This document shows positions 25,271 to 34,462 of a stretch of DNA of 42,685 nt, piece after piece. The DNA lies in assembly GCA_021793405.1 (NCBI GenBank), contig JAJYSV010000036.1:1-42685 (forward strand). The letters are read 5' to 3'. The notes under the pieces are model-generated. The model did no database searches, was not told the DNA's origin, and saw only the letters and a list, made by a program, of their open reading frames with translations. Made by a program: the position numbers and the translations under genes. Position 1 is the stretch's first letter, and every line of letters begins with the position of its first letter. The DNA is from Acidobacteriota bacterium. GTDB taxonomy: Bacteria > Acidobacteriota > Terriglobia > Terriglobales > Acidobacteriaceae.

Positions 25271-26239
25271 ATGCTGACGATTCGAGAATCCGACAGGAAA
25301 GACATTGCCCACGCGGCCCAACTCGGGAGCGGAATTCTGGATCGTGTCGGTAATACGCCACTGATTCGCATCGACGGATTGACCAGCCATCTGCACGGAG
25401 TGCGAATCCTGGGCAAGGCGGAATGGGCCAATCCGAGCGGTTCCGTGAAAGATCGCGCGGCAAAAGCGATTGTAATGGACGCGATGGAACGGGGAGCGAT
25501 CGGCCCACACAAGAAGAAACACCTGCTTGATGCTACCAGCGGCAATACGGGGATTGCCTACGGCATGATGGGCGCGGCCATGCGGTTTCCGGTCACCCTG
25601 GTGATGCCGTCGAACGTTTCTCCGGAACGCAAACGCATCCTGGCGGCCTATGGAGTAACGACCCTCTGGACCGATCCGGCGGACGGGATCGATGGCTCGA
25701 TTCGCAAGGCGCGCGAGCTGGCAGTCAACCAGCCGGAACAATATTGGTACGCCGATCAATACTCGAACGACAACAACTGGCGCGCACATTATCGGACCAC
25801 GGCGAACGAAATCTGGCGGCAGACGGAAGGTCGGCTGACACATTTTCTAGCGGGCCTCGGGACCAGCGGAACGTTTGTCGGGACCACGCGACGCTTGAAA
25901 GAGTTGAATCCGCGCATCGAATGCATTTCGCTCGAACCGGACTCGCCCTTTAACGGTCTGGAAGGTTTAAAGCACATGGAAGGCGCCCTCGTGCCGCGCA
26001 TTTATGACCCGGATCTGGCGGACCGCAGGGATACGATGAGAACAGAAACAGCCCACTCCATGGCGCGACGCCTTGCCCGCGAGCAGGGATTGCTGGTCGG
26101 CATTTCGGCTGCGGCAGCCGCGGCTGGCGCAGTACAAATCGCGGAGCAGTGCGCGGCAAGCGGAGAAGAAGCGATCATCGTAACGATTTTGTGCGATGGT
26201 GCAGACAAGTATTTGAGTGAACGGTTTTGGGAAGAATGA
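25271..26239 (+). CDS. cysM: Cysteine synthase, CysM type
   Basis: This fold-type II PLP enzyme makes cysteine from an activated serine and a sulfur donor. The 322 residues show NPSGSVKDRAA with the Schiff-base lysine K60, the phosphate loop TSGNTG (89-94), FLAGLGTSGTFVGTTRRLKE, and VPRIYDPDLADRR. The last segment is close to Mycobacterium CysM, which uses O-phosphoserine and takes sulfur from the CysO thiocarboxylate. Its stop overlaps the start of the JAMM gene, and a CysO-like domain is encoded 550 bases further on. The thiocarboxylate-dependent role is therefore inferred from context as well as sequence. The SD is weak (GGGA 11 bases upstream). Confidence 0.92.
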   Translation: MLTIRESDRKDIAHAAQLGSGILDRVGNTPLIRIDGLTSHLHGVRILGKAEWANPSGSVKDRAAKAIVMDAMERGAIGPHKKKHLLDATSGNTGIAYGMMGAAMRFPVTLVMPSNVSPERKRILAAYGVTTLWTDPADGIDGSIRKARELAVNQPEQYWYADQYSNDNNWRAHYRTTANEIWRQTEGRLTHFLAGLGTSGTFVGTTRRLKELNPRIECISLEPDSPFNGLEGLKHMEGALVPRIYDPDLADRRDTMRTETAHSMARRLAREQGLLVGISAAAAAAGAVQIAEQCAASGEEAIIVTILCDGADKYLSERFWEE

Positions 26240-26730
26240 GGATCTCAATGCTGCGCATCGGCCAGGTGCAACTCGAAGCGATCCGCCAGCATGGTGAGGC
26301 CGCGTATCCCGAGGAGTGCTGCGGTATTTTGGTAGGGTGCACGACGGAGGGACTGAACAACGTTGTCGATGCAGTAGCGGCGGAGAATACTCGGTCGGAT
26401 TCCGCACACAATCGCTACCAGATTGCTCCACAGGAGCTGATCCGCATCCAGCAGCAGGCGCGGCGCCGAGGGCTGGACATTATTGGCTTCTATCATTCGC
26501 ATCCAGACCATCCGGCGGCATGGTCGAAGACGGATCTGGAAGAGGCTCACTGGCTGGGATGTTCCTACGTCATTACCAGGGTCGTGGGGAACGTTGCGGA
26601 CAACCGTGCTGACGCAGTGCGAGGTCGGGCCATGGAGACCAACTCCTTTCTGTTGACGGGAACAAGTGAAGAGGACAAACGTCTGGAACCCGAGCCCGTC
26701 GAAATCGCGGCCGGCGTCGGCGTCGGCTAG
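26236..26730 (+). CDS. mec: JAMM/MPN+ metallopeptidase, Mec-like
   Basis: The 164 residues carry an intact JAMM zinc motif: the upstream glutamate in PEECCG (residues 25-30), then HSH (87-89) with seven residues to S97 and D100, exactly HxHx7Sx2D. In Mycobacterium, Mec removes the new cysteine from the C-terminus of CysO; archaeal and eukaryotic relatives remove ubiquitin-like proteins. Here it lies between cysM and a gene for a CysO-like domain fused to an E1. It may both release cysteine and free the carrier from the fusion. The ATG at 26236 overlaps the cysM stop (ATGA). An ATG at 26248 has a better-placed GAGGA and may be the real start. Confidence 0.9.
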   Translation: MRISMLRIGQVQLEAIRQHGEAAYPEECCGILVGCTTEGLNNVVDAVAAENTRSDSAHNRYQIAPQELIRIQQQARRRGLDIIGFYHSHPDHPAAWSKTDLEEAHWLGCSYVITRVVGNVADNRADAVRGRAMETNSFLLTGTSEEDKRLEPEPVEIAAGVGVG

Positions 26731-26785
26731 CTGGCATCCGAGACGCGATCACCAGATTTCAGATGCAGACCAATGCGAGGATTGC

Positions 26786-28237
26786 ATGATGCAGATTCAT
26801 ATTCCCACTCCGCTGCGCCCCTATTCTGGCAAGCAACCAGTTGTCGATGTTGCGGCGCACACAGTCGCGGAAGCGCTCACTGCGCTGATCACGCAATTTC
26901 CCGATTTGCGCAAACATCTCTATACGGAACAGGGCAAGCTGCGCGCTTTCGTGAATGTCTATTTGAATGACGAGGATGTTCGTTATATCGATCAAAAGGA
27001 AAATGCGCCGGTAAAGGATTCCGACTCAATCTCGATCATCCCTTCGATTGCCGGAGGTTTGCCGACTACATCGCCTAAATCGCCAGCGACGGTATTGACG
27101 CCGGAAGAGATGAGCCGGTACTCGCGCCATCTGATCCTTCCCGAGGTGGGAGAGGCGGGACAACTCAAATTGAAGGCCGCGCGAGTGCTTTGTATTGGCG
27201 CAGGAGGGTTGGGCGCACCGCTGACAATGTATCTAGCAGCCGCCGGCGTGGGTACGCTGGGCATTGTGGACTTCGATGTCGTCGAGGCCAGCAATCTGCA
27301 CCGTCAGGTGATTCACGGCACCAGCGACGTTGGCCGTCCAAAACTCGACTCGGCGGAAGACTCCCTGAAGGCCATCAATCCGAACGTGAAGATTGTGAAA
27401 TTTGAAACCCGGCTGACCAGCGAAAACGCGATGCAGATTTTCAAGGACTTTGACATTATTGCCGATGGCACAGACAATTTTCCGACGCGCTACCTGGTCA
27501 ATGACGCCTGCGTGCTCTCCGACAAACCGAATGTTTACGCGTCGATTTTCCGCTTTGAGGGCCAGGCCAGCGTCTTTGGCGCCGCAGGCGGCCCATGCTA
27601 CCGCTGCCTGTATCCAGAGCCGCCGCCACCGGGGCTCGTTCCCTCCTGCGCGGAAGGCGGCGTGCTCGGCATTCTGCCTGGACTGCTTGGCATCGTACAA
27701 GCGACGGAGGTCATCAAGCTGATCCTGGGCGAGGGCGAGCCGCTGGTAGGTCGGCTGCTTCTGGTCGATACGCTGGCTATGCGTTTTCGAGAATTGAAAT
27801 TGCATAAGAATCCCGAATGCCCCTCATGCGGTGCGCAGCCCACCGTTACCAGCCTGATCGACTACGAGCAATTTTGTGGACTGCCATCGAAATCCACGCC
27901 GCCGGCCGAGATGTTAAACGGCATTCCGCAGATGCAGGTAGAGGATCTGAAGCGACGCATGGATGCGGCCGAGGATCTCTTCCTGCTCGATGTACGCGAG
28001 CCGTATGAATTTGCGATTGCACAGCTGGGCGGACATTTGATTCCGCTGAATGACCTGCCGCAGCGCGTTCGCGAGCTCGATGCGAGCCGCGAAATTATCG
28101 TGCACTGCAAGATGGGCGGACGCAGCCAGATCGCAGCCGAGTTTCTGGCGCAAAATGGATTCAAAAGGGTCCACAACCTTGCGGGCGGCATCACGGCGTG
28201 GTCGGAAAAGGTTGACCCCAACGTGCCGAAGTATTAA
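26786..28237 (+). CDS. CysO-like sulfur carrier fused to MoeB/ThiF E1-like and rhodanese domains (CysO-MoeZ fusion)
   Basis: One 483-residue chain has three parts. Residues 1-91 are a ubiquitin-fold sulfur carrier close to CysO (IPTPLRPYSG, AFVNVYLNDEDVR, SISIIPSIAGG) ending in Gly90-Gly91. After a ~15-residue linker, residues 107-370 are a MoeB/ThiF adenylyltransferase with MSRYSRHLILPEVG, nucleotide loop GAGGLG (138-143), DADGTDN-type ADGTDNFPTRY, Zn cysteines C271/C274 and C345/C348, and C288 in PSCAEGG. Residues 385-483 are a rhodanese with C441 in HCKMGGRS. MoeZ in Mycobacterium adenylates and sulfurates CysO as a separate protein. The carrier's C-terminus must be free for this, so cleavage after Gly91 is expected. 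The GAGG upstream suits the ATGs at 26786 or 26789. Confidence 0.93.
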   Translation: MMQIHIPTPLRPYSGKQPVVDVAAHTVAEALTALITQFPDLRKHLYTEQGKLRAFVNVYLNDEDVRYIDQKENAPVKDSDSISIIPSIAGGLPTTSPKSPATVLTPEEMSRYSRHLILPEVGEAGQLKLKAARVLCIGAGGLGAPLTMYLAAAGVGTLGIVDFDVVEASNLHRQVIHGTSDVGRPKLDSAEDSLKAINPNVKIVKFETRLTSENAMQIFKDFDIIADGTDNFPTRYLVNDACVLSDKPNVYASIFRFEGQASVFGAAGGPCYRCLYPEPPPPGLVPSCAEGGVLGILPGLLGIVQATEVIKLILGEGEPLVGRLLLVDTLAMRFRELKLHKNPECPSCGAQPTVTSLIDYEQFCGLPSKSTPPAEMLNGIPQMQVEDLKRRMDAAEDLFLLDVREPYEFAIAQLGGHLIPLNDLPQRVRELDASREIIVHCKMGGRSQIAAEFLAQNGFKRVHNLAGGITAWSEKVDPNVPKY

Positions 28238-28282
28238 AGCCCTGGGAATTCCACTCCTCTTATCCTCGGCATTCGGGCTCAC

Positions 28283-29524
28283 TTACAATTTCCAATCGAC
28301 TCTCCAGCGTACGCGGTCGCACAGCTTCCACGTTGCGGCTATCAATGCCAGCAGCACCCCGAAGCTGAGGATGACCACCGCGGGCCAGAACTCCCAGCGT
28401 CGAATGTGAAGCAGCCGCTCTGCGTACCAAAAATAGGCAATCAGTCCGAGCAGCCAGTTGCGCGCACGGCCCGGTCCAGCTTTCAACGCGACAGCGAGGG
28501 GAAAAATCAGCAGAAGAAAATCGTAAATCTGATGTTTAAAGCAGAGCAGGCTGGCCGCCGTCAGGCAGGCCATCAAAATGCGCTCGTCCGCATCTTTGCC
28601 ATGCGCAGAGAAATACGCTGCCACTCCGAGCGCCAGCAACACTCCGCAAAGGTACGGAACATACAACGCCCATCCTGCCGAAGGCGCGAGATAAAAGGCG
28701 TCTGGCATGGGATGAAAGAACGGCGGCCGCCGCAAGGCGATTTCGCTGACAGCCATGATGTTGGCCAGGCCGGGAGATACGTTGTTTGTCGACGTGCGGA
28801 AGGGTTCCAATAGCAGCGTCCAGAAGGGCGTGCGCAGCCACCCATAGATGAAGAGGAAGCCGAGCGCAGGTGGCAGCAGCGAATAGAGCAGCAGACGCCA
28901 GCGACGCCGCAACAATAGAAATGCCGCCAGTACCGGCGGCACGCTGTACTTGGCCCAGGCAGCGCCCAGCAACAACCCACGCGCCGACGAAGAGAGCGCC
29001 AGCGCCCACAGCGCCAGTGATGCCAGGATCAGGGCCGTCACCTGACCATTACCGATGGTGACCCGAGCCGGCGTACTGGTCAACACCAGCACAGCCAAGA
29101 GCCATGCATGGCGACCTTCCAACTCATACATGCGCGCAACGCAGAAGCAACTGATCAGCACCAGCGCAAGATTGATAACCGCCCAGATGAGCTTTGCCGG
29201 CATCAACGGCAGATAGCCGAAAGGCAGCATGGCGACGTACAGCTCATGCAGATAGTTGGGGACCTGATTCAGCAGGATGCGATGGCCGGGATCACCGGCA
29301 AGATAGGTGGCCCAGGGATCGATGTGCTGCGCCAGGAGGCGCGCCGGGCTCCATTGAAAATCGAGGGAACGGAGAATGCTGTTGCGGATTCCATCCGCCA
29401 CAGAAACCAGCGCCAGCACTGTCCCCAGCCACAGCACGGGTCGGGACAGCAGCCAGCCGAGCCATGGACCGTGCGGCTGGACAGGCTCGCTCGCGCGTGG
29501 CGTTCCATTTTCAGCATGGTTCAT
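28283..29524 (-). CDS. Polyprenyl-phosphate-sugar-dependent membrane glycosyltransferase, GT87/DUF2029-like
   Basis: The 413 residues form about 9-11 membrane helices with large periplasmic loops. The early loop SLDFQWSPARLLAQHIDPWATY, containing the acidic residue, and GNGQVTALILASLALW fit the GT87 alpha-mannosyltransferase family, which uses a lipid-linked sugar donor. The substrate is unknown. The ATG is placed at 29524; the frame is open to 29794 without membrane character. It follows the radical SAM gene by 44 bases and is the last gene of the minus-strand run starting at 34932. It could decorate a lipid or envelope glycan. Confidence 0.72.
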   Translation of the reverse strand: MNHAENGTPRASEPVQPHGPWLGWLLSRPVLWLGTVLALVSVADGIRNSILRSLDFQWSPARLLAQHIDPWATYLAGDPGHRILLNQVPNYLHELYVAMLPFGYLPLMPAKLIWAVINLALVLISCFCVARMYELEGRHAWLLAVLVLTSTPARVTIGNGQVTALILASLALWALALSSSARGLLLGAAWAKYSVPPVLAAFLLLRRRWRLLLYSLLPPALGFLFIYGWLRTPFWTLLLEPFRTSTNNVSPGLANIMAVSEIALRRPPFFHPMPDAFYLAPSAGWALYVPYLCGVLLALGVAAYFSAHGKDADERILMACLTAASLLCFKHQIYDFLLLIFPLAVALKAGPGRARNWLLGLIAYFWYAERLLHIRRWEFWPAVVILSFGVLLALIAATWKLCDRVRWRVDWKL

Positions 29525-29568
29525 TGATGCCCATGTCCCTTGTTGGGAGTGTACTGAAGGGTGGAGCT

Positions 29569-30621
29569 TTATGAGAGCTGTATGTTGACGAGGTCGCGCG
29601 CTTGGCCTTGCGGCATTCCGGGGGTGATTTGCGAAGTCTGCGGAGCGCGCCAGTGGTCGATATAGGAAACCTGATGTACGCAGGAGATGGTGCAGTTGGG
29701 GGCGCAGGTTTTCTCCGTCAGGAATTCGCGCTGCACGTCCTGGCGCTGATACTCCGACAGTGGCGTGCCGGGCCAGCCACGCTGCTGCGAACAATAATGC
29801 ACCAGGCCGTTCTCGCAGATATATAGATATCGCGCACCGGCGCGGCAGCGCCAGTCGTTCGGCTTGCCGTGGACGATGGCTTCCTGAAAATGATTGAAAC
29901 GGGAATAATGCTTTTTGCCCAGACCCTTCACTTCGTAATAAATCCGCCGCTCCTCGGCCCCCAAGGGCTTCAGTTGACCGTCGCCGTCGTGAATGATGCC
30001 GATGGTGGAGGTAAATCCCAGTTCCAGAGCGCGGCGCGCAATGGTCAAGGCATCCTGCGGATACTTGATGCCTCCACCGACAACGGAATTGATGTTGACA
30101 TGAAAATCGGCATGCTCGGCTAGCATCTGCAGTTTCTTGTCCAGCACCTTCAGGCTCTTTTTGGAGACTTCGTCAGGCTGCACGTTGTCGATGGAGATCT
30201 GCATGTGGTCGAGGCCGGCACGGTTGAGGCGCTGGATGCGATCCGGCATCAACAGATAGCCATTGGTGATCATGCCGGCGATGCGGCCATGATGCCGGAT
30301 GCGGGCGATGATCTGCTCCAACTCCGGATGCAGCAGCGGCTCGCCGCCGGAGATGGTGATAACACTGGTGCCAAGCCGCGCCAGATCGTCTATGCGGCGC
30401 AGCATCTCTGGCACCGGAACCGGGTCGGAGACATCATCAAACTCGTTGCAATACGTGCAGGAGAGGTTGCACCGTCGCATGGGAACGATGTGAGCCATGT
30501 AGGGATGGCCCGTCGATGCCAGGGCATGGCCAATCGAGACGAGTTCGCGAACTCGGCGGGTCGCAGCCTTCAGGCGGCGTGCAGCCGACCGTGGAACCAA
30601 AGTGGAGGAACGTTCCGTCAT
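29569..30621 (-). CDS. Radical SAM protein with a SPASM-like C-terminus
   Basis: The 350 residues hold the 4Fe-4S/SAM motif CNLSCTYC (C51, C55, C58), [12 protein letters not shown], and [11 protein letters not shown] typical of the radical SAM barrel. The C-terminal part has further cysteines in [19 protein letters not shown] and CAPNCTISC, as in SPASM domains that bind auxiliary clusters and act on peptides or other macromolecules. The substrate is unknown. Neighbours are a membrane glycosyltransferase and a DUF2339-like membrane protein; no small precursor-peptide gene was seen, so a lipid or envelope modification is as plausible as peptide modification. Confidence 0.87.
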   Translation of the reverse strand: MTERSSTLVPRSAARRLKAATRRVRELVSIGHALASTGHPYMAHIVPMRRCNLSCTYCNEFDDVSDPVPVPEMLRRIDDLARLGTSVITISGGEPLLHPELEQIIARIRHHGRIAGMITNGYLLMPDRIQRLNRAGLDHMQISIDNVQPDEVSKKSLKVLDKKLQMLAEHADFHVNINSVVGGGIKYPQDALTIARRALELGFTSTIGIIHDGDGQLKPLGAEERRIYYEVKGLGKKHYSRFNHFQEAIVHGKPNDWRCRAGARYLYICENGLVHYCSQQRGWPGTPLSEYQRQDVQREFLTEKTCAPNCTISCVHQVSYIDHWRAPQTSQITPGMPQGQARDLVNIQLS

Positions 30622-30728
30622 CTATATTTCATTGAATCACAGTGGCCTAGGCGGCGAATAGAGGCAGTGTCCTGGTTTCGCTTCGACGATCGATTCTCCA
30701 CCCACCTTACCGGCACGTCCCCCTGGAG

Positions 30729-32465
30729 TCAGGGCTCTGGAAGCGTCGCGGATGGCCCGGTCATTCTCGCTTTCTGTCCCAGGCGCATTATCCGCGGAAC
30801 CGACAGCAATGTGATCGCATACAGGAAGATCGATGCGGCGGTAAATTCCAGCCGCCCTTGGCGCAAGTCTTCAAACAGCAGCTTGGACGCAATGAATACC
30901 AGCGTGCCGTAGGCCAGCCATCCCAGTTCCGTCCACCGCCATCGCGATCCGCTGTAGGCCAGCCCAAGGGCGATCAAACAGGTGGTCAGGGTCCGGATAA
31001 CGGCAATGTGGGAGGCACCCGGAATCATGCTCACGGCAGCGAGCCGAGCCGTGGCCCAAACCAGCAGCGCCGTCATGGCGCTGACCGCGAAAGTCGCCGA
31101 AAGAATATAAAGAAGCCGATGCTTCCACTGCTTTGCCTGCAAACGCCGTTCCACCGCGTAGCAAAGGCCCGCGCAGGCGGAAACAAACCAGACGAGCCAC
31201 GTAGGCGACGAAGGAAACGTCGCGGCAAACGCGCGCACCACAAACACAGGCAGTCCGGATGAGAAAGCAGACGCAGCCAGAAACGCCAGCCCGTGAAATT
31301 CCAACGTCAAGCGGTCTGTCTGAACACCCACAATCGTGGCAGCAATCGCGGCCAGTCCCAGACACAGCACCAGCCACACGGGCGAAAGACATAAATACGC
31401 GCCCGCCAGAAACAGAGCAGCACTTCCGGCGGCATATACGTGGTAGTTACGCTGCTGAGACGCGGCGCCGAAGCAGATAAAGACCATTGCATAGCCTGTG
31501 ACTGCTGAAATGAAGCAGAGCGCCCCGAGCACAGTGGCGCCCGCTCCTGACCAGAACACCAGCACACTCCAGGAGGTCAGCAGGAATGCAACCAGGGTCT
31601 GTGCGGCTTCAAAGAAGGTAATTCTCCGCCGCAGCAGCATGGTCTGTACAGTCGCACTCGACCCGTAAATTAGCAGCAGAATGGGTCCTAGCGCCAACAA
31701 CAGCCCACCGCTCACTTCTTTGTACTCAACGCGAGCGCCTTCCGGCCTGGAACAGATATAGATCAGCGCCCACGTGGCGATGTCGGCAGAGGCCGCCACC
31801 AGAAGCCGGGTGCGGACACTGTGATTGCTGGCTGCCGCGTATTCGCTGGCAATCGCCGTCGCGAGAAGCGCCATGATAAAGGGCGCCAGATCATGCGTGG
31901 CAATCGACAAGACCAGGGCGGCGGTGCAGCCGGCGGCAGTAGCGACCCACGCTACCGCGACGAAATGGCGCTTCCAGGCAAGGGCGTAGGCTGCGACGAC
32001 AAAAGCGCCCAGAATCCCAGCTGTCACCGCGGTCGGCAGCACTTTGAAGCGCAGGGTAAGTTCCCACAGCATGGCAACAATGATCAGGAATGACGTCGCG
32101 GCATACGTGACGCTCGCAAACCAAGCTTCGGCCCGAACGCGCGTAGCCGCGACCAGCCACAGAGCTGCATAGGCGATCGCAATCGCGACCACCACGGATC
32201 GCGGCAACGTGGTCGACTCCGCCACGGCCCGGAGCAAGTATGCCCCCGCGATTCCGAGCATCGCCTTGCCCACCACAGAAAATACTCCATCGCCCTGCTG
32301 GAATGGGAGAGTGCTGGCGGCCTGCACCGATTCGGAAGAGATTGCAGCCGGCACGGGGATCGACCGCTGTATCTGTAATGGGTGCTCGAGCGCGTCGACA
32401 CGGCGCTCCAGGATCTCCACCGTCGCAATTAGTCGTGCCAGGGTGTCATGAAGATCGTCCATCAT
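30729..32465 (-). CDS. Large multi-pass membrane protein, DUF2339-like
   Basis: The 578 residues start with a short coiled coil (LARLIATVEILERRVDALEHP), a low-complexity linker, and then about 14-16 hydrophobic helices to the end. The coiled coil followed by many helices is the DUF2339 arrangement; function is unknown in the family. The ORF opens with GTG at 32471, but two ATGs (32465 and 32462) follow at once, neither with a clear SD. It begins 30 bases after the NrfD gene and so probably belongs to the same transcript as the redox module. Confidence 0.7.
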   Translation of the reverse strand: MMDDLHDTLARLIATVEILERRVDALEHPLQIQRSIPVPAAISSESVQAASTLPFQQGDGVFSVVGKAMLGIAGAYLLRAVAESTTLPRSVVVAIAIAYAALWLVAATRVRAEAWFASVTYAATSFLIIVAMLWELTLRFKVLPTAVTAGILGAFVVAAYALAWKRHFVAVAWVATAAGCTAALVLSIATHDLAPFIMALLATAIASEYAAASNHSVRTRLLVAASADIATWALIYICSRPEGARVEYKEVSGGLLLALGPILLLIYGSSATVQTMLLRRRITFFEAAQTLVAFLLTSWSVLVFWSGAGATVLGALCFISAVTGYAMVFICFGAASQQRNYHVYAAGSAALFLAGAYLCLSPVWLVLCLGLAAIAATIVGVQTDRLTLEFHGLAFLAASAFSSGLPVFVVRAFAATFPSSPTWLVWFVSACAGLCYAVERRLQAKQWKHRLLYILSATFAVSAMTALLVWATARLAAVSMIPGASHIAVIRTLTTCLIALGLAYSGSRWRWTELGWLAYGTLVFIASKLLFEDLRQGRLEFTAASIFLYAITLLSVPRIMRLGQKARMTGPSATLPEP

Positions 32466-32495
32466 CGCCACAGCTTTTGCTAGACAAGCACTTCG

Positions 32496-33686
32496 CTACT
32501 GCGTGGGCGTCTCCGCCGGAAATGCCCCCTGAACTCTCTCCGGCCAGGGAGGCAGAAGTTTCACCAACACCCACAAAATGAACAGCGGGAGGAGGGTTAA
32601 GGCGATGGACATGAGCAGTCCCTCCCGTGTGGCCAATGCCATCTTGTAGGTTGTGTACCCGAGGAAGCTTTTTGAAAACAATTGCCCTCCGATCACGACA
32701 TTCCAGCGCATGGCGAAGATACCGATCAACGTCAGACATCCAGCGACGGAATACATGCGCTTCCGCACAATTTCGGGGAACTTCAGCACTTGAGTCAAGG
32801 CCAGCAATAGGATCGGAGTCAGGGTCCCCACAAAAATCTGGAGGACTATCTGGGAAAAGTAGAGTTTGGTATGCACCATGAAATTCAGAGTGCGAAACGA
32901 CTCATCCGCCTCATAGATTCGATGGATCAGATCGAGCATTTCCAAGCTGAAATCGATAATGAACATGTAGAACAAATAGCGTGCTATCGTATCGACGCAC
33001 AGCATGTCGATCTTCTCTCGGCGGAGCCGCATAATCAGCATATACAGCAGCATCACGGCGGCAATCCCAGATACCATCGCAGAGAAAATAAACACCACTG
33101 GCATCAATGGCGACGACCACCAGGGATTTGCTTTAATCGAGCCGAAGATAAACCCGACATATCCGTGCAAGAGAAATGCGGACGGAATGCCTACCAGGGT
33201 GATCAGCCAACCGACCCGTTCGTCGATCGCAAGAGCTCGCTCGCTGATGTTGCTGGAACCCAGAGTCAGCACCCGATAGATCCAGCGCTTCAGGCCGGTG
33301 GAAGACTGAGACATCACCACGATGTCGCGCCGGTAGTCCAGCCAGATTTCAACTGTTAACACCGCCATCAGATACCAGAGATACACGAATCCGAACATGG
33401 CCATGGCCGACGTGCGATGGGGCGTGAAGTACATTTCGTACGAACGTTCCGGGTGCCCCAGATGCAACTGCAGCGGCAGCGGTGCAACCACCAGAAAAGC
33501 CAAGGCCGTCAACAACGCCAGCCGGTACGTGGGCTTCACAGCATCGACACGGAAGACACGCTCGAGGGACGCCAGAATGAATGCCCCGGCCACCAGTCCC
33601 GTGATGTAGGGATACAAAACGATCAGCACGCTCCAATAGAGAGTGATTTCGTTTGGATACATGTAGCCTTCCACGCCCGTCATCAT
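32496..33686 (-). CDS. NrfD-family quinone-interacting membrane subunit
   Basis: The 396 residues have about ten membrane helices, with the family pattern HLGHPERSYEMYFTPHRTS after the second or third helix and later GYVGFIFGSIKANPWW. NrfD proteins oxidise or reduce menaquinone and exchange electrons with a partner FeS subunit. It lies 41 bases after the ferredoxin gene, which follows the tetraheme cytochrome gene. This makes a cytochrome-FeS-NrfD set like the Cbc4-type complexes of Geobacter. The ATG at 33686 follows GGAGA and decides the start over a TTG at 33695. Membrane-embedded. Confidence 0.9.
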   Translation of the reverse strand: MMTGVEGYMYPNEITLYWSVLIVLYPYITGLVAGAFILASLERVFRVDAVKPTYRLALLTALAFLVVAPLPLQLHLGHPERSYEMYFTPHRTSAMAMFGFVYLWYLMAVLTVEIWLDYRRDIVVMSQSSTGLKRWIYRVLTLGSSNISERALAIDERVGWLITLVGIPSAFLLHGYVGFIFGSIKANPWWSSPLMPVVFIFSAMVSGIAAVMLLYMLIMRLRREKIDMLCVDTIARYLFYMFIIDFSLEMLDLIHRIYEADESFRTLNFMVHTKLYFSQIVLQIFVGTLTPILLLALTQVLKFPEIVRKRMYSVAGCLTLIGIFAMRWNVVIGGQLFSKSFLGYTTYKMALATREGLLMSIALTLLPLFILWVLVKLLPPWPERVQGAFPAETPTQ

Positions 33687-33727
33687 GCTCGCCAATCTCC
33701 TTGTGCATCCAATCGCTCAACCGGTGC

Positions 33728-34462
33728 TTATCGCACCGAACCATCCAAATCGTTATAGAAAACCTTTGCACCCGTGGCCATCTGCGGCTTTAAGATCTGC
33801 ACGTTGTGGGTCCTCAGAAATTCGTGGATCGGGTCCTTGGGATTTTTCAGGTCCGCCAATTGGCGGGCACCGGTTGGACAGGCCTCGCAGCACGCAGTTG
33901 TGAGTCCTTTTGTGATCCGGTGGTAGCACAGGGTGCATTTATCCGCGACTTTCTTCTGGGGATGAATGTAGCGACAGCCATAGGGGCAGGCCTGCACGCA
34001 GTAGGCGCAGCCCAGGCAATATTTCTGATCCACCAGCACGACACCATCCGGACTGATGAAGGTCGCGCCCACCGGGCAAACCTGGGTGCACGGGGAATCC
34101 GCACAGTGATTGCAGAGTTTTGGAACGAAGAAATACTTGCCATTTTGATCTTCTGTGACGGATGGAAATCCTTCCTTGCCGCCGTCGGGCGAGATGACCT
34201 CAGGATTTTCAAGGTTCCAATCCGTCACGTGATAGCGTTCCACCCACGTGCGGAAAAATCCGTCTGGGATATCGTTCTCTGCCTGGCAGGCCCGGACACA
34301 GTTGCCGCAGCCGATGCATTTGGAAATGTCGATCAACATGCTCCACCAATGCTCGGTCATCTTATAGTTGGGGGAAGATTCGGGGGTCCCGGCCAGCACG
34401 GATTCCCATGCGACGGCCGCCGCGGGCAACAGGATCAGCATTTGACGCCGTGTGATGTTCAT
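33728..34462 (-). CDS. Four-cluster ferredoxin subunit with twin-arginine signal (NrfC/DmsB-like)
   Basis: The 244 residues contain the Cys groups for four [4Fe-4S] clusters: C49-x2-C52-x2-C55-x3-C59, C117/C120/C125/C129, C149-x2-C152-x2-C155-x3-C159, and C176/C179 with the ACCEACP group near 190-195. The N-terminus MNITRRQMLILLPAAAVAW carries a twin arginine and a hydrophobic stretch, so export by Tat to the periplasmic face is likely. It would pass electrons between the cytochrome and NrfD. The start overlaps the cytochrome stop by four bases. No molybdopterin catalytic subunit is nearby. Confidence 0.9.
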   Translation of the reverse strand: MNITRRQMLILLPAAAVAWESVLAGTPESSPNYKMTEHWWSMLIDISKCIGCGNCVRACQAENDIPDGFFRTWVERYHVTDWNLENPEVISPDGGKEGFPSVTEDQNGKYFFVPKLCNHCADSPCTQVCPVGATFISPDGVVLVDQKYCLGCAYCVQACPYGCRYIHPQKKVADKCTLCYHRITKGLTTACCEACPTGARQLADLKNPKDPIHEFLRTHNVQILKPQMATGAKVFYNDLDGSVR

